Shown piece after piece: positions 16,717 to 26,351 of a stretch of 38,440 bases of DNA. Source of the stretch: an uncultured bacterium (GTDB taxonomy: Bacteria > Myxococcota_A > UBA796 > CAJQPC01); contig CAJQPC010000082.1 of assembly GCA_905480105.1 (NCBI GenBank), forward strand, positions 1 to 38,440, read 5' to 3'. The position numbers and the translations under genes are program-made. Below the pieces are notes generated by a model, which ran no database searches, had not been told where the DNA came from, and worked only from the letters and a program-made list of their open reading frames with translations. The stretch's first letter is position 1; the number at the start of each line of letters is the position of its first letter.

Positions 16717-18058
16717 CTGCGAGCCGAGCCTGACCTTGCAAGACGTAAAGCGTGGTCAAGACTCCAGCGAGCCCACTGGCCAGCAGCCCCAGGGCCGTTC
16801 CCCAGAAAAAACCGGCCAATCCACCCATCTGACTCCCTACATAGGCCCCGCCACCCAGCAACACCGGCGTGCGCAGGAGGGTCAGGAGGGTCGCAGGCAG
16901 CGGCCGCCCCAACGCGTTTAGAGCGTTGCTGGCGATGAAAAACCCACCAATGACCACGTGGGCGATGGGCAGGATCCAGAGGTACTGCTCCAAGATGGCC
17001 AGCACGGTGGGGTCCTTGGAGAACACCGTAGAGAGCGGCACCCGAAAGATGGCCAAGGTGGCATAGGAGAGCCCCCCCAGACCGATGCTCCAGATCAGGC
17101 TGTGCTTGAGCACCCGGGCCACCCGATCATGGCGTTTGGCCCCGTGGTTCTGGCCAATAAAAGGGGCCAGACCAATGCCCACGGCGATGGTGGGAAGCAG
17201 GGCGAATATCTCAATGCGTCCACCGGCACCAAAAGCGGCCACTGCTGCATCCCCATAGCCAGCCGCTATCCCGGTCAGGAAACCAATGGTGAGGGGCTGG
17301 GCCAGGTTGGTGAACGCCGCTGGGCCACCGATCTTCAGGACCCGCCCCCAGGAGTCTGGGATGAGGGAGAGCTCAGCTACCGAGAAGCGCAGCAGGTTCT
17401 CTCGCTTGTGAAGAATCCAGAGCGCCACAACCAGCGTGATCGCCCGCGAGGCCAGTGTGGCCAGTGCAGCCCCCTCCATGCCCATGGCTGGGATGGGTCC
17501 GAAACCGAAGATCAGGATGGGATCCAGAACGCCATTGGCGACCCCCGCCGCGGTCATCACAAGCGCAGGCGTCTTGGTGTCGCCCGCTGCCCGAATCGCG
17601 GACATGCCCAGCATCGGCACGACGATCGCACCCGCGCCGGCAAACCAGATGCGCAGGTAGCCGGCTGCCAGCTCTAAAACCTCCCCTTCCCCACCCAGGG
17701 CTTGCAGAAGAGGCTCCACGCTGAGCCACCCCACCACGCTCACCACGCCGACCAGCGCCACGCCCAAGAGCAGGGTGTGGGTGGTCAGGCGCTGAACCTC
17801 TTCCTTGTGACCGCCGCCGATGGTGCGACTGAGCACAGAGGTCGTCCCAATTCCCAGGCCCATCGCCACGCTTCCGACCACCATGACCACTGGAAAGGTC
17901 AGGCTCATGGCCGCCAGGGCGTCGGTCCCCAGCATGGACACAAACCAAGTGTCCACCAGGTTGAACGCCATGACCGCGAAGAGCCCAAGCCCCATCGGCC
18001 CCACCAGCCTGAGAAGCTGCTTGGAAACGGAACCCTGGGTCAGGTCACGAGAACTCAT
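16622..18058 (-). CDS. MATE-family multidrug/toxin efflux transporter
   Basis: LRLVGPMGLGLFAVMAFNLVDTWFVSMLGTDALAAMSLTFPVVMVVGSVAMGLGIGTTSVLSRTIG; 12-TM hydrophobic pattern. Confidence 0.9.
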   Translation of the reverse strand: MSSRDLTQGSVSKQLLRLVGPMGLGLFAVMAFNLVDTWFVSMLGTDALAAMSLTFPVVMVVGSVAMGLGIGTTSVLSRTIGGGHKEEVQRLTTHTLLLGVALVGVVSVVGWLSVEPLLQALGGEGEVLELAAGYLRIWFAGAGAIVVPMLGMSAIRAAGDTKTPALVMTAAGVANGVLDPILIFGFGPIPAMGMEGAALATLASRAITLVVALWILHKRENLLRFSVAELSLIPDSWGRVLKIGGPAAFTNLAQPLTIGFLTGIAAGYGDAAVAAFGAGGRIEIFALLPTIAVGIGLAPFIGQNHGAKRHDRVARVLKHSLIWSIGLGGLSYATLAIFRVPLSTVFSKDPTVLAILEQYLWILPIAHVVIGGFFIASNALNALGRPLPATLLTLLRTPVLLGGGAYVGSQMGGLAGFFWGTALGLLASGLAGVLTTLYVLQGQARLAATPSLSGLSAPPVSPPLGSRAREQTPPGSAR

Positions 18059-18064
18059 AAACGC

Positions 18065-18451
18065 CTAAGAATCGGTGGACACGTCGACCAGGCACCGTTC
18101 GGCCGGACGAAGCAGGTACGACCCCGCGGTCAGCCCCAGGAAGACCATAAGGGGAACGGTCTCCGCAATTGCATCTCCGTTGGCGATGTGGGAGAAGAGC
18201 GCGCCGGAGAAAGCGAAAAACAGACCGGCGTAGGCCCACTCCTTTGCGCGTCCCAACTTGGGTGCCAGAATCGCGATGACACCCAAGACATACCAGAACC
18301 CCAGAAAGCGGATCAGGTAGGTGGGGTAGCCCAGGTGCTCGAAGTTCTGAATCATCTCTGGGGGACTGAGCAGCTTGAATACACCCGTTCCGGTGGTCCC
18401 CAGTGCGAGCAGTCCGGTGGTGATCCAGTAGCCAATTGTCTTGCCGGTCAT
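18065..18451 (-). CDS. DoxX-like family membrane protein
   Basis: MTGKTIGYWITTGLLALGTTGTGVFKLLSPPEMIQNFEHLGYPTYLIRFLGFWYVLGVIAILAPKLGRAKEWAYAGLFFAFSGALFSHI; start moved from the ORF-track 18625. Confidence 0.82.
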   Translation of the reverse strand: MTGKTIGYWITTGLLALGTTGTGVFKLLSPPEMIQNFEHLGYPTYLIRFLGFWYVLGVIAILAPKLGRAKEWAYAGLFFAFSGALFSHIANGDAIAETVPLMVFLGLTAGSYLLRPAERCLVDVSTDS

Positions 18452-18543
18452 GGTGCATGTCCTTGTGAGACTGCAAGCTACGCGCGGTCCTCGCCTGTGT
18501 CGATTATGGAATACTGTGCATGAGTTGACAGGAATTCGTTCAG

Positions 18544-19476
18544 ATGGACCTTGCCCTACCAGAGACCGTTGAGCTCCAGGCCTTGGTGGCTGTTGTGGAC
18601 GCCGGATCTCTCTCTGCCGGTGCACGGGTGCTCAGCATCCCCCGCGCCACCCTCTCGCGCCGCCTGAGCCGCTTGGAGGAGCGACTCGGTGTGCGTCTGC
18701 TGCATCGAAACACGCGCTCCCTGCGCATGAGCCCAGCAGGCACGGAGCTCTACCGACACGCCCGCGGCATTCTGAGCGCGCTCAAGGACGCCACGCAGGC
18801 TGTTCAGCCCCAAGATGCTGAGCCCAGCGGTCTGCTCCGAGTCTCGGTCCCCCCCTTGAACAGCGCCGCCTTTCGTCGGATGTTGCTCGAGTTTGCCCTG
18901 GAGTACCCCAAGGTCCAGCTGGAGGTGATCGCGACCACGGCCCACCAAGATCTGCAGCGTGACCAGATCGATGTGGCCTGGCGGGCTGGGCCCACCCTGG
19001 ACCCTGGACTGATCGCTCGGCGGCTGCACACCACCCAGCTCCAGGCCGTCGCCACCCCCGAATACCTGCTGACCCACGGCAACCCTACTCGCATAGAAGA
19101 CCTATCTGAGCACCGCTGCATCGTGGGTTTTGCTCGCGGGGAGCGGCCCGTTACCGCTTGGCCAACCCTGGACGGAGGCTTGGTCCGCGTCCGCCCTGCT
19201 CTGGCCCTTAATGACCTGTACCTCTCTTACGAGGCCACCTTGGCCGGCTTGGGAATCACGCTCTTGCCCTCCGGCCTGGCCCAGCGGGCTATCGACAAGG
19301 GTCAGCTGCAAGCGGTGCTCCCCGAGCACATCGGCAGCGCGTCGCAGGTCTCCCTGGTCTTCGCAGAGCGCCACCTGATGAAACCAGCCCTGCGGGCCTT
19401 CCTGGACCATGCAGTGGCCTGGTCAAAAGACGCACATCTGGGAGAGATGTTCAAGGGCCTGGACGTGGCTAACTGA
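18544..19476 (+). CDS. LysR-family transcriptional regulator
   Basis: LPETVELQALVAVVDAGSLSAGARVLSIPRATLSRRLSRLEERLGVRLLHRNTRSLRMSPAG HTH plus effector-binding domain. Confidence 0.93.
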   Translation: MDLALPETVELQALVAVVDAGSLSAGARVLSIPRATLSRRLSRLEERLGVRLLHRNTRSLRMSPAGTELYRHARGILSALKDATQAVQPQDAEPSGLLRVSVPPLNSAAFRRMLLEFALEYPKVQLEVIATTAHQDLQRDQIDVAWRAGPTLDPGLIARRLHTTQLQAVATPEYLLTHGNPTRIEDLSEHRCIVGFARGERPVTAWPTLDGGLVRVRPALALNDLYLSYEATLAGLGITLLPSGLAQRAIDKGQLQAVLPEHIGSASQVSLVFAERHLMKPALRAFLDHAVAWSKDAHLGEMFKGLDVAN

Positions 19477-19524
19477 ACACAAGTCAGGTACTTTGCACAC
19501 GCCCTGGTGGGCGATGGAGAACCG

Positions 19525-20610
19525 ATGCTCTGGCTCGTGCTGGCCTGTACCTCAAAAGAACCCACCGAGGCTGCGCCAGAGCGCAGCACGCCACAGGACT
19601 GGGGGCCCTACGCGGTGGGCGTGGACACCCAGTGGTACACCGATGCGCGCGGCAAAGAGATGCTGGTCGATGTCTGGTACCCCGCGGTGGACGGCGGGGA
19701 AGCGCTGCACGACTACGCCCCCTTTGTGCTCCAGGTACAGGGTCTCAACGACGCTCAACCCGACACCCGCGGCGGCCCCTATCCCTTGATCGCCTTTACC
19801 CATGGCTTGGGTGGCATTCGCTTCCAGTCGGCCAGCCTCAGCGAGTTCTGGGCGAGCCACGGCTTTGTGGTGGTGGCGCCGGACCACGTGAACAACACCC
19901 TGCTGGACCTGGACGAGTCCCTGCTCGGAATCGTGGCCTTAGAGCGCCCCGGCGATGTCAGCTCCGCCATTGACTTTGTGCACGAACACGAGCGCTTTGG
20001 CGCCCTGGTTGACCCCGACGCCCCTATTGGAGTGGCCGGTCACTCCTTTGGTGCGGTGACCTCGTTGACCGTGGGCGGAGCCAAGATCGACGTGGAACAG
20101 GCGGTGGCCTACTGCCAGACCCACGGTGGGGGCGGCTGCAGCTTCTTTCAGGAGGACCTGGCCACCGAAGGGGCCCTGGTTGGCGAGCCAGATCCCAGAG
20201 TCGTCGCGCTGGCCTCGTTGGCGCCAGGTGCTTGGTTCTTGTTTGGGCCAGACGGCGAGAATCTCCAGAACACAGTGCCCGCGCTGATGATCGGCGCAAC
20301 CCAAGACACCGTGCTGAAATACGAGACGGACTTCCTACCCACCGCCGAGCGAGTCGCCGCACCCAAGCGGGTGATCACACTGCGCGAGGCCGGCCACTGG
20401 GGATTCTCCGATATGTGCGCGCTGGTACCCGTCTTCGAGGACTGCCAAGGCGCCGAGAGCGGGTACATGGACCCGGCTCGCACCATGTCCCTGACCCAGT
20501 TCGCAACCACCCTGCACCTGGGCTGGTATCTGACACAAGACCCCGCATACGCGCCTGAGCATTGGGCGGAATGGACGGGTGCGGACTTTGACGTGGTGAG
20601 CAGCGAGTAG
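19525..20610 (+). CDS. Alpha/beta hydrolase (PAF-acetylhydrolase/dienelactone-hydrolase-like), predicted lipoprotein
   Basis: MLWLVLACTSKEPTEA; LIAFTHGLGGIRFQSASLSEFWASHGFVVVAPDHVNNTL; GVAGHSFGAVTSL (GHSFG elbow); GGAGA-type SD before ATG 19525. Confidence 0.8.
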   Translation: MLWLVLACTSKEPTEAAPERSTPQDWGPYAVGVDTQWYTDARGKEMLVDVWYPAVDGGEALHDYAPFVLQVQGLNDAQPDTRGGPYPLIAFTHGLGGIRFQSASLSEFWASHGFVVVAPDHVNNTLLDLDESLLGIVALERPGDVSSAIDFVHEHERFGALVDPDAPIGVAGHSFGAVTSLTVGGAKIDVEQAVAYCQTHGGGGCSFFQEDLATEGALVGEPDPRVVALASLAPGAWFLFGPDGENLQNTVPALMIGATQDTVLKYETDFLPTAERVAAPKRVITLREAGHWGFSDMCALVPVFEDCQGAESGYMDPARTMSLTQFATTLHLGWYLTQDPAYAPEHWAEWTGADFDVVSSE

Positions 20611-20699
20611 GTCAGGGATGGGCGTTTTCTCAGCTGTCTTCCCGATGCCCTGTGGCATCACGGCGCGTCGAATCGAGCGCGCACGCTTTGCCCCGCGGC

Positions 20700-21200
20700 C
20701 TACTTCACTCCACCCGCCACCGTCTGGTAGGGAAACATTCGCAGCCCACCATTGCGGGGATCATCTCGGGCCGCATCCATCACGCCGATCAGGCTGTTGT
20801 ACGGCACTCGGCCGTCGGGTACCAGGACCATGTCCTCGGTGTAGGGGTGCTCGTCTTTGACCAAAGCCAGTAGACGCGTGAGCTCGGCGTAGTCATAGCT
20901 GTCGTCATTCACACAGCTGCCTGTTGTACAGGCGATGAAAAAGCCCTGCTCGTCCTCCTCTAAGACCCCCTCGGTTCCCTGGATGTACAGCCCCGACCTG
21001 GTGACCGCCACGCTCAGCTTCAGCCGCGGCGTATCGATCTCATCCTCACAGTCGCTCGAGCAGATGGCCGGGGCGGTCGTCTCTACCACCGCCAGCTCTA
21101 CAAAAGTGGTCCCCATCAGCAGGAAGGGAATCAAGATCGAGACCAGGTTCATGATGGGAACCAAGTCCAGAATGGCGGACTCAGACTCGCGGCGCTTCAT
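20700..21200 (-). CDS. ExbD/TolR-like biopolymer transport protein
   Basis: MKRRESESAILDLVPIMNLVSILIPFLLMGTTFVELAVVET N-terminal TM; VPDGRVPYNSLIGVMDAARDDPRNGGLRMFPYQTVAGG periplasmic domain. Confidence 0.75.
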   Translation of the reverse strand: MKRRESESAILDLVPIMNLVSILIPFLLMGTTFVELAVVETTAPAICSSDCEDEIDTPRLKLSVAVTRSGLYIQGTEGVLEEDEQGFFIACTTGSCVNDDSYDYAELTRLLALVKDEHPYTEDMVLVPDGRVPYNSLIGVMDAARDDPRNGGLRMFPYQTVAGGVK

Positions 21201-21288
21201 GGCGACTCCGGGCGTGGGGGGCTCGGAGATGGACCTTTAGGAAGCGGCCTGGGTTCCCAGCTTTTGGGCATTGACCCAGGCTTGACGG

Positions 21289-21465
21289 TCAGGAGGCCTG
21301 GGCCCTGAGCGCCTCGAGCTGGTCCTGCAGCCCCTCGATCTCCTTGGTGAGCTCAGCAAACTCACGCAGCTTGCCGTTTCGTTGGAGCTGCATCGCCTCC
21401 TCTTCCTTGGCGGAGATCTCCTTGCGTATCTTCTTAATGGGGTCGCTCTTGAACCAGCCGAACAT
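21289..21465 (-). CDS. DUF6435-like small protein
   Basis: MFGWFKSDPIKKIRKEISAKEEEAMQLQRNGKLREFAELTKEIEGLQDQLEALRAQAS. Confidence 0.75.
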   Translation of the reverse strand: MFGWFKSDPIKKIRKEISAKEEEAMQLQRNGKLREFAELTKEIEGLQDQLEALRAQAS

Positions 21466-21515
21466 GGTGTCTCCTAGATGTGACCCCTTGGGCTGCCAGC
21501 GCCCCAAAAGTGCGC

Positions 21516-22520
21516 TCAGAGCCCTCGAACCCACTCCGCCAGCCCATCCACCCAGGTCTGTGTGGCGTTCACACAGGGCACCCGCAGCAGAGTCTCGCCG
21601 CCTGCCTCCAGAAAATCCTCCTTTGCCCGGTCGCCGATCTCCTCGATGGTCTCCAGACAGTCAGCGGTGAAGGACGGGGTAAGGACGGCCAGAGTCTTGA
21701 CCCCGTCTTGGGCCAGCTTTGGCACGACTTGGTCGGTGAAGGGCTGAATCCAGGGGGTCTTGCCCAGGCGGCTCTGAAAGCTCTGGGTGCACTGCTCTGG
21801 CGCCAAGCTCAGAGCGTCCATCAGAGCCTGGGTCGTGGCCTGGCACTGGGCCCGATAGCAGTGGCGGTTGGCCGGCACGATCTTGGCGCAACACGCATAG
21901 TCCTTGGCCAGACAGTGGTTGCCGCTGTGGTCGGTGGTCTTCAGCTGGCGTTCGGGCACCCCGTGGTAGGAAAACAGCACGTGGTCTGCCTGGGCCACCG
22001 CCTCCCGAGCCAGCTCTGCTTGGGCGTGGATAAAGGCAGGAAGATCGTAGAAATCCTGGATGATCTGCAGGGGCGGCGGCACAGCCATCTCGGCAGAGAT
22101 CTCGTTGATCTGGGCCAAGCTCGAGGCCGTGCTGGCGCTGGCGAACTGAGGGTAGAGAGGCAACACGATAATGCGCTCACAGTCGGCTAGCTCCGCCATG
22201 GCGCCCGGTGTACCTGGGTTTCCGTAGCGCATCCCCAAGGCCACTTTGTAGCCCTGACCCAGGGCCTGCTGGACCCCATTTTTCAGGGCCCGACCGTAGA
22301 CTAAGAGCGGGCTCCCTTCAGGCATCCAGACCGTCTTGTAGGCGGCCGCAGACTTGGGGGATCGGAAGGGAGCGATCACGCCATTGACCAGCAACCAACG
22401 CCCCAAACCGTTTATGTCCAACACCCTTGGGTCCATCAAGAACTCCCTTAGGTAGCGGCGCACCTCGGGGGTATTCGGCGCATCGGGGGTGCCCAAGTTG
22501 AGCAACAAGAGTCCGGTCAT
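21516..22520 (-). CDS. hemH: Ferrochelatase
   Basis: MTGLLLLNLGTPDAPNTPEVRRYLREFLMDPRVLD...ADHVLFSYHGVPERQL...SFTADCLETIEEIGDRAKEDFLEAGGETLLRVPCVN. Confidence 0.95.
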   Translation of the reverse strand: MTGLLLLNLGTPDAPNTPEVRRYLREFLMDPRVLDINGLGRWLLVNGVIAPFRSPKSAAAYKTVWMPEGSPLLVYGRALKNGVQQALGQGYKVALGMRYGNPGTPGAMAELADCERIIVLPLYPQFASASTASSLAQINEISAEMAVPPPLQIIQDFYDLPAFIHAQAELAREAVAQADHVLFSYHGVPERQLKTTDHSGNHCLAKDYACCAKIVPANRHCYRAQCQATTQALMDALSLAPEQCTQSFQSRLGKTPWIQPFTDQVVPKLAQDGVKTLAVLTPSFTADCLETIEEIGDRAKEDFLEAGGETLLRVPCVNATQTWVDGLAEWVRGL

Positions 22521-22566
22521 GGGTACAACGCCCTCGCTAGCTGTGCAGGTTGGTTAACCGACGGGC

Positions 22567-24885
22567 ATGCTTTGGCTTGCACTCGCCTGCACACAAGTGG
22601 ACCCAGGGACCAACCTGGCTCGACTCCCTCTGAACGCCATCACGCTGACAGTGCCCGAGCGCTCTCGACCAGAGCCCAAAGACGCCAGTCTCCCGGTGGG
22701 CCCATGGACCCAAACCAAGGACACAAGCTGCTGGACGGCGGACTTTCCTGGCCAGATTCCCGTGGACTTTTCTCTGGGAAGGAAACCCAAACAGGTCAGC
22801 TTAAACGGACCGATCCGGCTGCGGTGGTCCACCAGCGGACGTAAGAAGACCTGGCAAGTACGCACGGAAGGCCTTCGGATCTGTTTGGACCCCAAAACAA
22901 AGGACACGCTCCTTCCCCCAACCGGCTGGTCCATCCAGGATCCCAAGTCTCTACAGAAAGAGCAACGCCTGAACTTTGCCGAGTCGGAGCTGGACATACA
23001 GAGCTTTGTACGCGGAAGCATTCCCGACGGAGACCGGCGCCACACAGGCCTGTACTTGCCCGCGCCAGCGTCCGCCTCGATGACCGTCACCATTCCAAAC
23101 AACGGAATGTTGGGCATGGATCTGGGTATGATCTCGGCTCCGTTGACCGCTGGGAAGAGCGACGGCGCCTGGCTTCATGTCGACGTGGAGCTCGCAGGAA
23201 AGCGCACCCGGGTGGCCAGCCTACATGTACCCAAGAAGGGTCTAAAGCCAAAGCGTGTTGACCTGTCCGAGTGGGAGAACCAGAGCGTCACCCTGCACCT
23301 GACCACCGACCCAAAAGACAGCGTAGACTTGGACTACGTCATGCTGCGCGAGCCTGCCCTGTACACCCCCACTCGCCGACCCAAACGCTTGGTGCTGATC
23401 TTTGTGGACACCCTGCGCCCAGACCACCTGGGGGTCTATGGCTACGACCGCCAGACCTCTCCGGCCATCGACGACTGGGCCAGCGATGCCCAGGTCTTCA
23501 CCCACGCCCGCAGCGTGGCCCCATGGACCCTGCCAAGCGCTCGGGCCGCCCTGAGCGGACGCATGCCGGAACACTGGGACCCCGAAGACAGCCTGCCCAG
23601 CCGCCTGCGGGACGGGGGCTTTCTGAGCCACGCAGTCATTGGCAATGCCTTTCTGAGCCCCGGCTTTGAGATGGGCACCGCCTGGAGCGGCTACGAGCTG
23701 AGCTTTCTGCCCCAGGCCAACACCCAGGTGGACCGCGTCGTGGAGATCCTGGCGCAGTGGCCGGACCGGGACGTGGCGGTGCTGCTGCACCTGATGGACC
23801 CCCACATGCCCTACCGAGAGCCGGATAGCCACAGCCAGCTCTGGACCGGTGAGCGGCCGGCAGCCTTAGAGCATGTGGGTCTGGGCCGAGATGGTCTGCG
23901 CAAGCTCAAAGACCCGGATGCAGAGTCCAAAGCCTACGTGGTGGGCCGCTATGACCAAAACATCCGCTGGACCGACGACAGCTTGGCGGTGCTCTTCGAG
24001 ACCCTGGACGACCGGGCCACGGTGGCCTTGTTCTCGGACCACGGCGAGGAGTTCTGGGAGCATGGCGGCGTAGAGCACGGTCACAGCCTGAACGAGGAGC
24101 TCTTGCGCGTCCCCTTCCTGCTCAAGGGTCCAGCCTTTAAAGCCGGCCAAGACATGCGCCAGGTCAGCCTGTTGGACCTGAGTCCCACGCTCCTCGCAGC
24201 CCTGGATCTGCCCGCAACACAGGGACTGGGCCGCGACCTGAACAGCAGCGCAGAGCAGCCGCCTCTGGGCCTGGGCTACACCCTGTATGGGGCGGACTCT
24301 TGGGGTGTGCTGCGTGACCAAGAGAAGCTAGTCCTGAGCGAAGGACACGGGCGAATCTACGATCTCAGCCAGGAAGACGCCTGGATTCTGGCTGAAGAGC
24401 AGGAGCTCCTGGGGCCATGGTCCACCTCGGCCCAGGAGGCCTTCGGGCGCCCGATTGTGCGGGCATGGCGCATCTACGGCTCCCCCGCCGACGACAAAAA
24501 GTTGCCCTACAAAGTGCGGGCTGAAGTACAGATCGCTGGCGCAACCAGCACCTGGAAGGCCTACGACCCCTTGGACATTCTAAACGACCCCACACTGACG
24601 GGTCAGAGCGCCGTGCTGGACGCAAAATCGTCCAGCAGCAGAGCCCCACGCGAGTGGTACGTACACACCTTGCCAGACTTAGCACCGGGCCTGCTCATCG
24701 TAGATACCGGCAGCAAAGCGAGTCCGGTTTCCTTCTCCGAACAAGATCACAACCAGGGTGCCGGCTCCATGGGCCGCCGCTACAGCATCTCCCCTGCGTG
24801 GACCATCTCGCCCCCCGAGAACGCTCTGGGCACGGTGCCAGAGGAGCTCGAAGAGATGCTCAAAGCGGCTGGCTACCTGGATTGA
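22567..24885 (+). CDS. Sulfatase-like AlkP-superfamily hydrolase with N-terminal extension, predicted lipoprotein
   Basis: MLWLALACTQVDPG; RLVLIFVDTLRPDHLGVYGYDRQTSPAIDDW; SVAPWTLPSARAALSG; ALFSDHGEEFWEHGGVEHGHSLNEELLRVPFLLKGP; DLSPTLLAALDLP. Confidence 0.88.
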   Translation: MLWLALACTQVDPGTNLARLPLNAITLTVPERSRPEPKDASLPVGPWTQTKDTSCWTADFPGQIPVDFSLGRKPKQVSLNGPIRLRWSTSGRKKTWQVRTEGLRICLDPKTKDTLLPPTGWSIQDPKSLQKEQRLNFAESELDIQSFVRGSIPDGDRRHTGLYLPAPASASMTVTIPNNGMLGMDLGMISAPLTAGKSDGAWLHVDVELAGKRTRVASLHVPKKGLKPKRVDLSEWENQSVTLHLTTDPKDSVDLDYVMLREPALYTPTRRPKRLVLIFVDTLRPDHLGVYGYDRQTSPAIDDWASDAQVFTHARSVAPWTLPSARAALSGRMPEHWDPEDSLPSRLRDGGFLSHAVIGNAFLSPGFEMGTAWSGYELSFLPQANTQVDRVVEILAQWPDRDVAVLLHLMDPHMPYREPDSHSQLWTGERPAALEHVGLGRDGLRKLKDPDAESKAYVVGRYDQNIRWTDDSLAVLFETLDDRATVALFSDHGEEFWEHGGVEHGHSLNEELLRVPFLLKGPAFKAGQDMRQVSLLDLSPTLLAALDLPATQGLGRDLNSSAEQPPLGLGYTLYGADSWGVLRDQEKLVLSEGHGRIYDLSQEDAWILAEEQELLGPWSTSAQEAFGRPIVRAWRIYGSPADDKKLPYKVRAEVQIAGATSTWKAYDPLDILNDPTLTGQSAVLDAKSSSSRAPREWYVHTLPDLAPGLLIVDTGSKASPVSFSEQDHNQGAGSMGRRYSISPAWTISPPENALGTVPEELEEMLKAAGYLD

Positions 24886-25021
24886 CCGGCCGATGTGCCC
24901 AACTCCTGGAGCGCGTTGCCGCTGCGTCGAAAAACCGGCACGTTTCCAACGGGTGGGCGCTACCCAGCGTACCGGCCCCAACATTCTGAGGTACGGTGGT
25001 TTCATCTTTTGGAAGAACCCC

Positions 25022-26320
25022 ATGACCGTGTTGCTCGCGCTGTCTTTCCTCGCTTGTAAAGACGGCTTTTCCATCGAAGACACCCAAGGGAACACCGCTT
25101 CTGAGAACAGTGCTCCGGTCATCGAGCGCATCTCACTGAGCCCCGAGCTGGCACTCACAGCAGACTCCATCGTGGCCACGGTGGTCTCCAGCGACGCCGA
25201 CGGAGACAGCCTCACCACCACCTACGCCTGGAGCGTAGACGGCCAGGCCGCCGGCACAGACTCGGACACTTTGGCCGCTGATCTTAGCGCCAAGGGCCAG
25301 AAACTCACGCTCCAGGTGACCGTAGGCGACGGCACAGAGAGCGTCAGCGACACCTCTGAGCCCCTGATTATCGCCAACACACTGCCCGTCATACAGAGCG
25401 TGCGCATCGGTCCCCCCGGAGCCACCAACCGCGATGACTTGTTCTGCAGTCTGCCAACGCCTCCCAGCGACGCGGACCAAGACGAGCTCACCGGCACCAT
25501 CGTCTGGACGCAGAATGGGATCGAAGTCAGCGCTCTTGGCGCAGACCAAGTCTTTGCCGGCGACACCATCCTGGCCTTGCAGACGGAAGGCGACGACGTG
25601 TGGTCTTGCCGTGTCACCATCTCTGATGGGGAGGCACAGGTCACCCAGAGCGCAGAGGTCACGCTTCCCCCTTCCCTGGAAGTGCTCATCATCTGGGACA
25701 ACGCCGGCCTTGGCACCCCCGGGTTGGTCCAAGCCTTAGAAAACGCTGGACTCAACGTCACGCTCTCGGACACCGACGAGATATCCTTCACTGGCAAGAA
25801 CCCCAGCCTGACCAACTTTGACGCCGTGGTGCACCTAAACGGCACCACCTACACCGGCGTAATGACCGAGTCCGGACAGCAGGCGCTGGTCAACTTCGTA
25901 AACGCCGGCGGTGGCTACCTGCACACCGAATGGAACGCCTACGAGGTCGCAGCGAACACCAACGCCGCCACGCTCGCCAGCATCCAGACCTTGAGCAGGG
26001 TCAGCGGAAGCGAAGCTCTGGGACACGACTACAGCGTCATCACGGCCCACCCAGTCGTGGCCAACGTGCCAACGAACTTCAGCACCACAGGCTACTGTGG
26101 CGGCAACATCGGGGTCGCGGTGAAGGGAGCCACTGCGCTGGCAACCGAAGCCATCTTCGGAGACGCAGTCGCAGTCATGGAGGTAGGCGCTGGCCGCATC
26201 GTTGGCTTTGCCCATGCCGCCAACTACCAAAACGAAGACAGCGACCCTTCCGAGTACTGCTTGGCCGACCCCAACCTGCTGCAGCTCATGGTCGACAGCG
26301 TGTACTGGACCCTGGAATAG
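25022..26320 (+). CDS. Lipoprotein with Ig/PKD-like repeats and ThuA-like (class I GATase-fold) domain
   Basis: MTVLLALSFLACKDGFS; two 'DADGDSLTTTYAWSVDG...' / 'SDADQDELTGTIVWTQNG...' repeats; LEVLIIWDNAGLGTPGLVQALENAGLNVTLSDTDE...LVNFVNAGGGYLHTEWNAYEV...GAGRIVGFAHAANY. Start moved from the ORF-track 24758. Confidence 0.7.
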   Translation: MTVLLALSFLACKDGFSIEDTQGNTASENSAPVIERISLSPELALTADSIVATVVSSDADGDSLTTTYAWSVDGQAAGTDSDTLAADLSAKGQKLTLQVTVGDGTESVSDTSEPLIIANTLPVIQSVRIGPPGATNRDDLFCSLPTPPSDADQDELTGTIVWTQNGIEVSALGADQVFAGDTILALQTEGDDVWSCRVTISDGEAQVTQSAEVTLPPSLEVLIIWDNAGLGTPGLVQALENAGLNVTLSDTDEISFTGKNPSLTNFDAVVHLNGTTYTGVMTESGQQALVNFVNAGGGYLHTEWNAYEVAANTNAATLASIQTLSRVSGSEALGHDYSVITAHPVVANVPTNFSTTGYCGGNIGVAVKGATALATEAIFGDAVAVMEVGAGRIVGFAHAANYQNEDSDPSEYCLADPNLLQLMVDSVYWTLE

Positions 26321-26351
26321 GGCCCAGCAGCAAGGCGCTCAATGGGGCCGT

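Noticed and set aside
17702-18523. 273 aa plus-strand ORF rich in His/Gln
   Set aside because: Antisense to the MATE and DoxX genes.
20650-20690. Imperfect inverted repeat GCGCGTCGAATCGAGCGCGC between convergent genes
   Set aside because: Short and imperfect in high-GC DNA with no U-tract; expected by chance.
23242-23832. 196 aa minus-strand ORF
   Set aside because: Antisense to the sulfatase-like gene.
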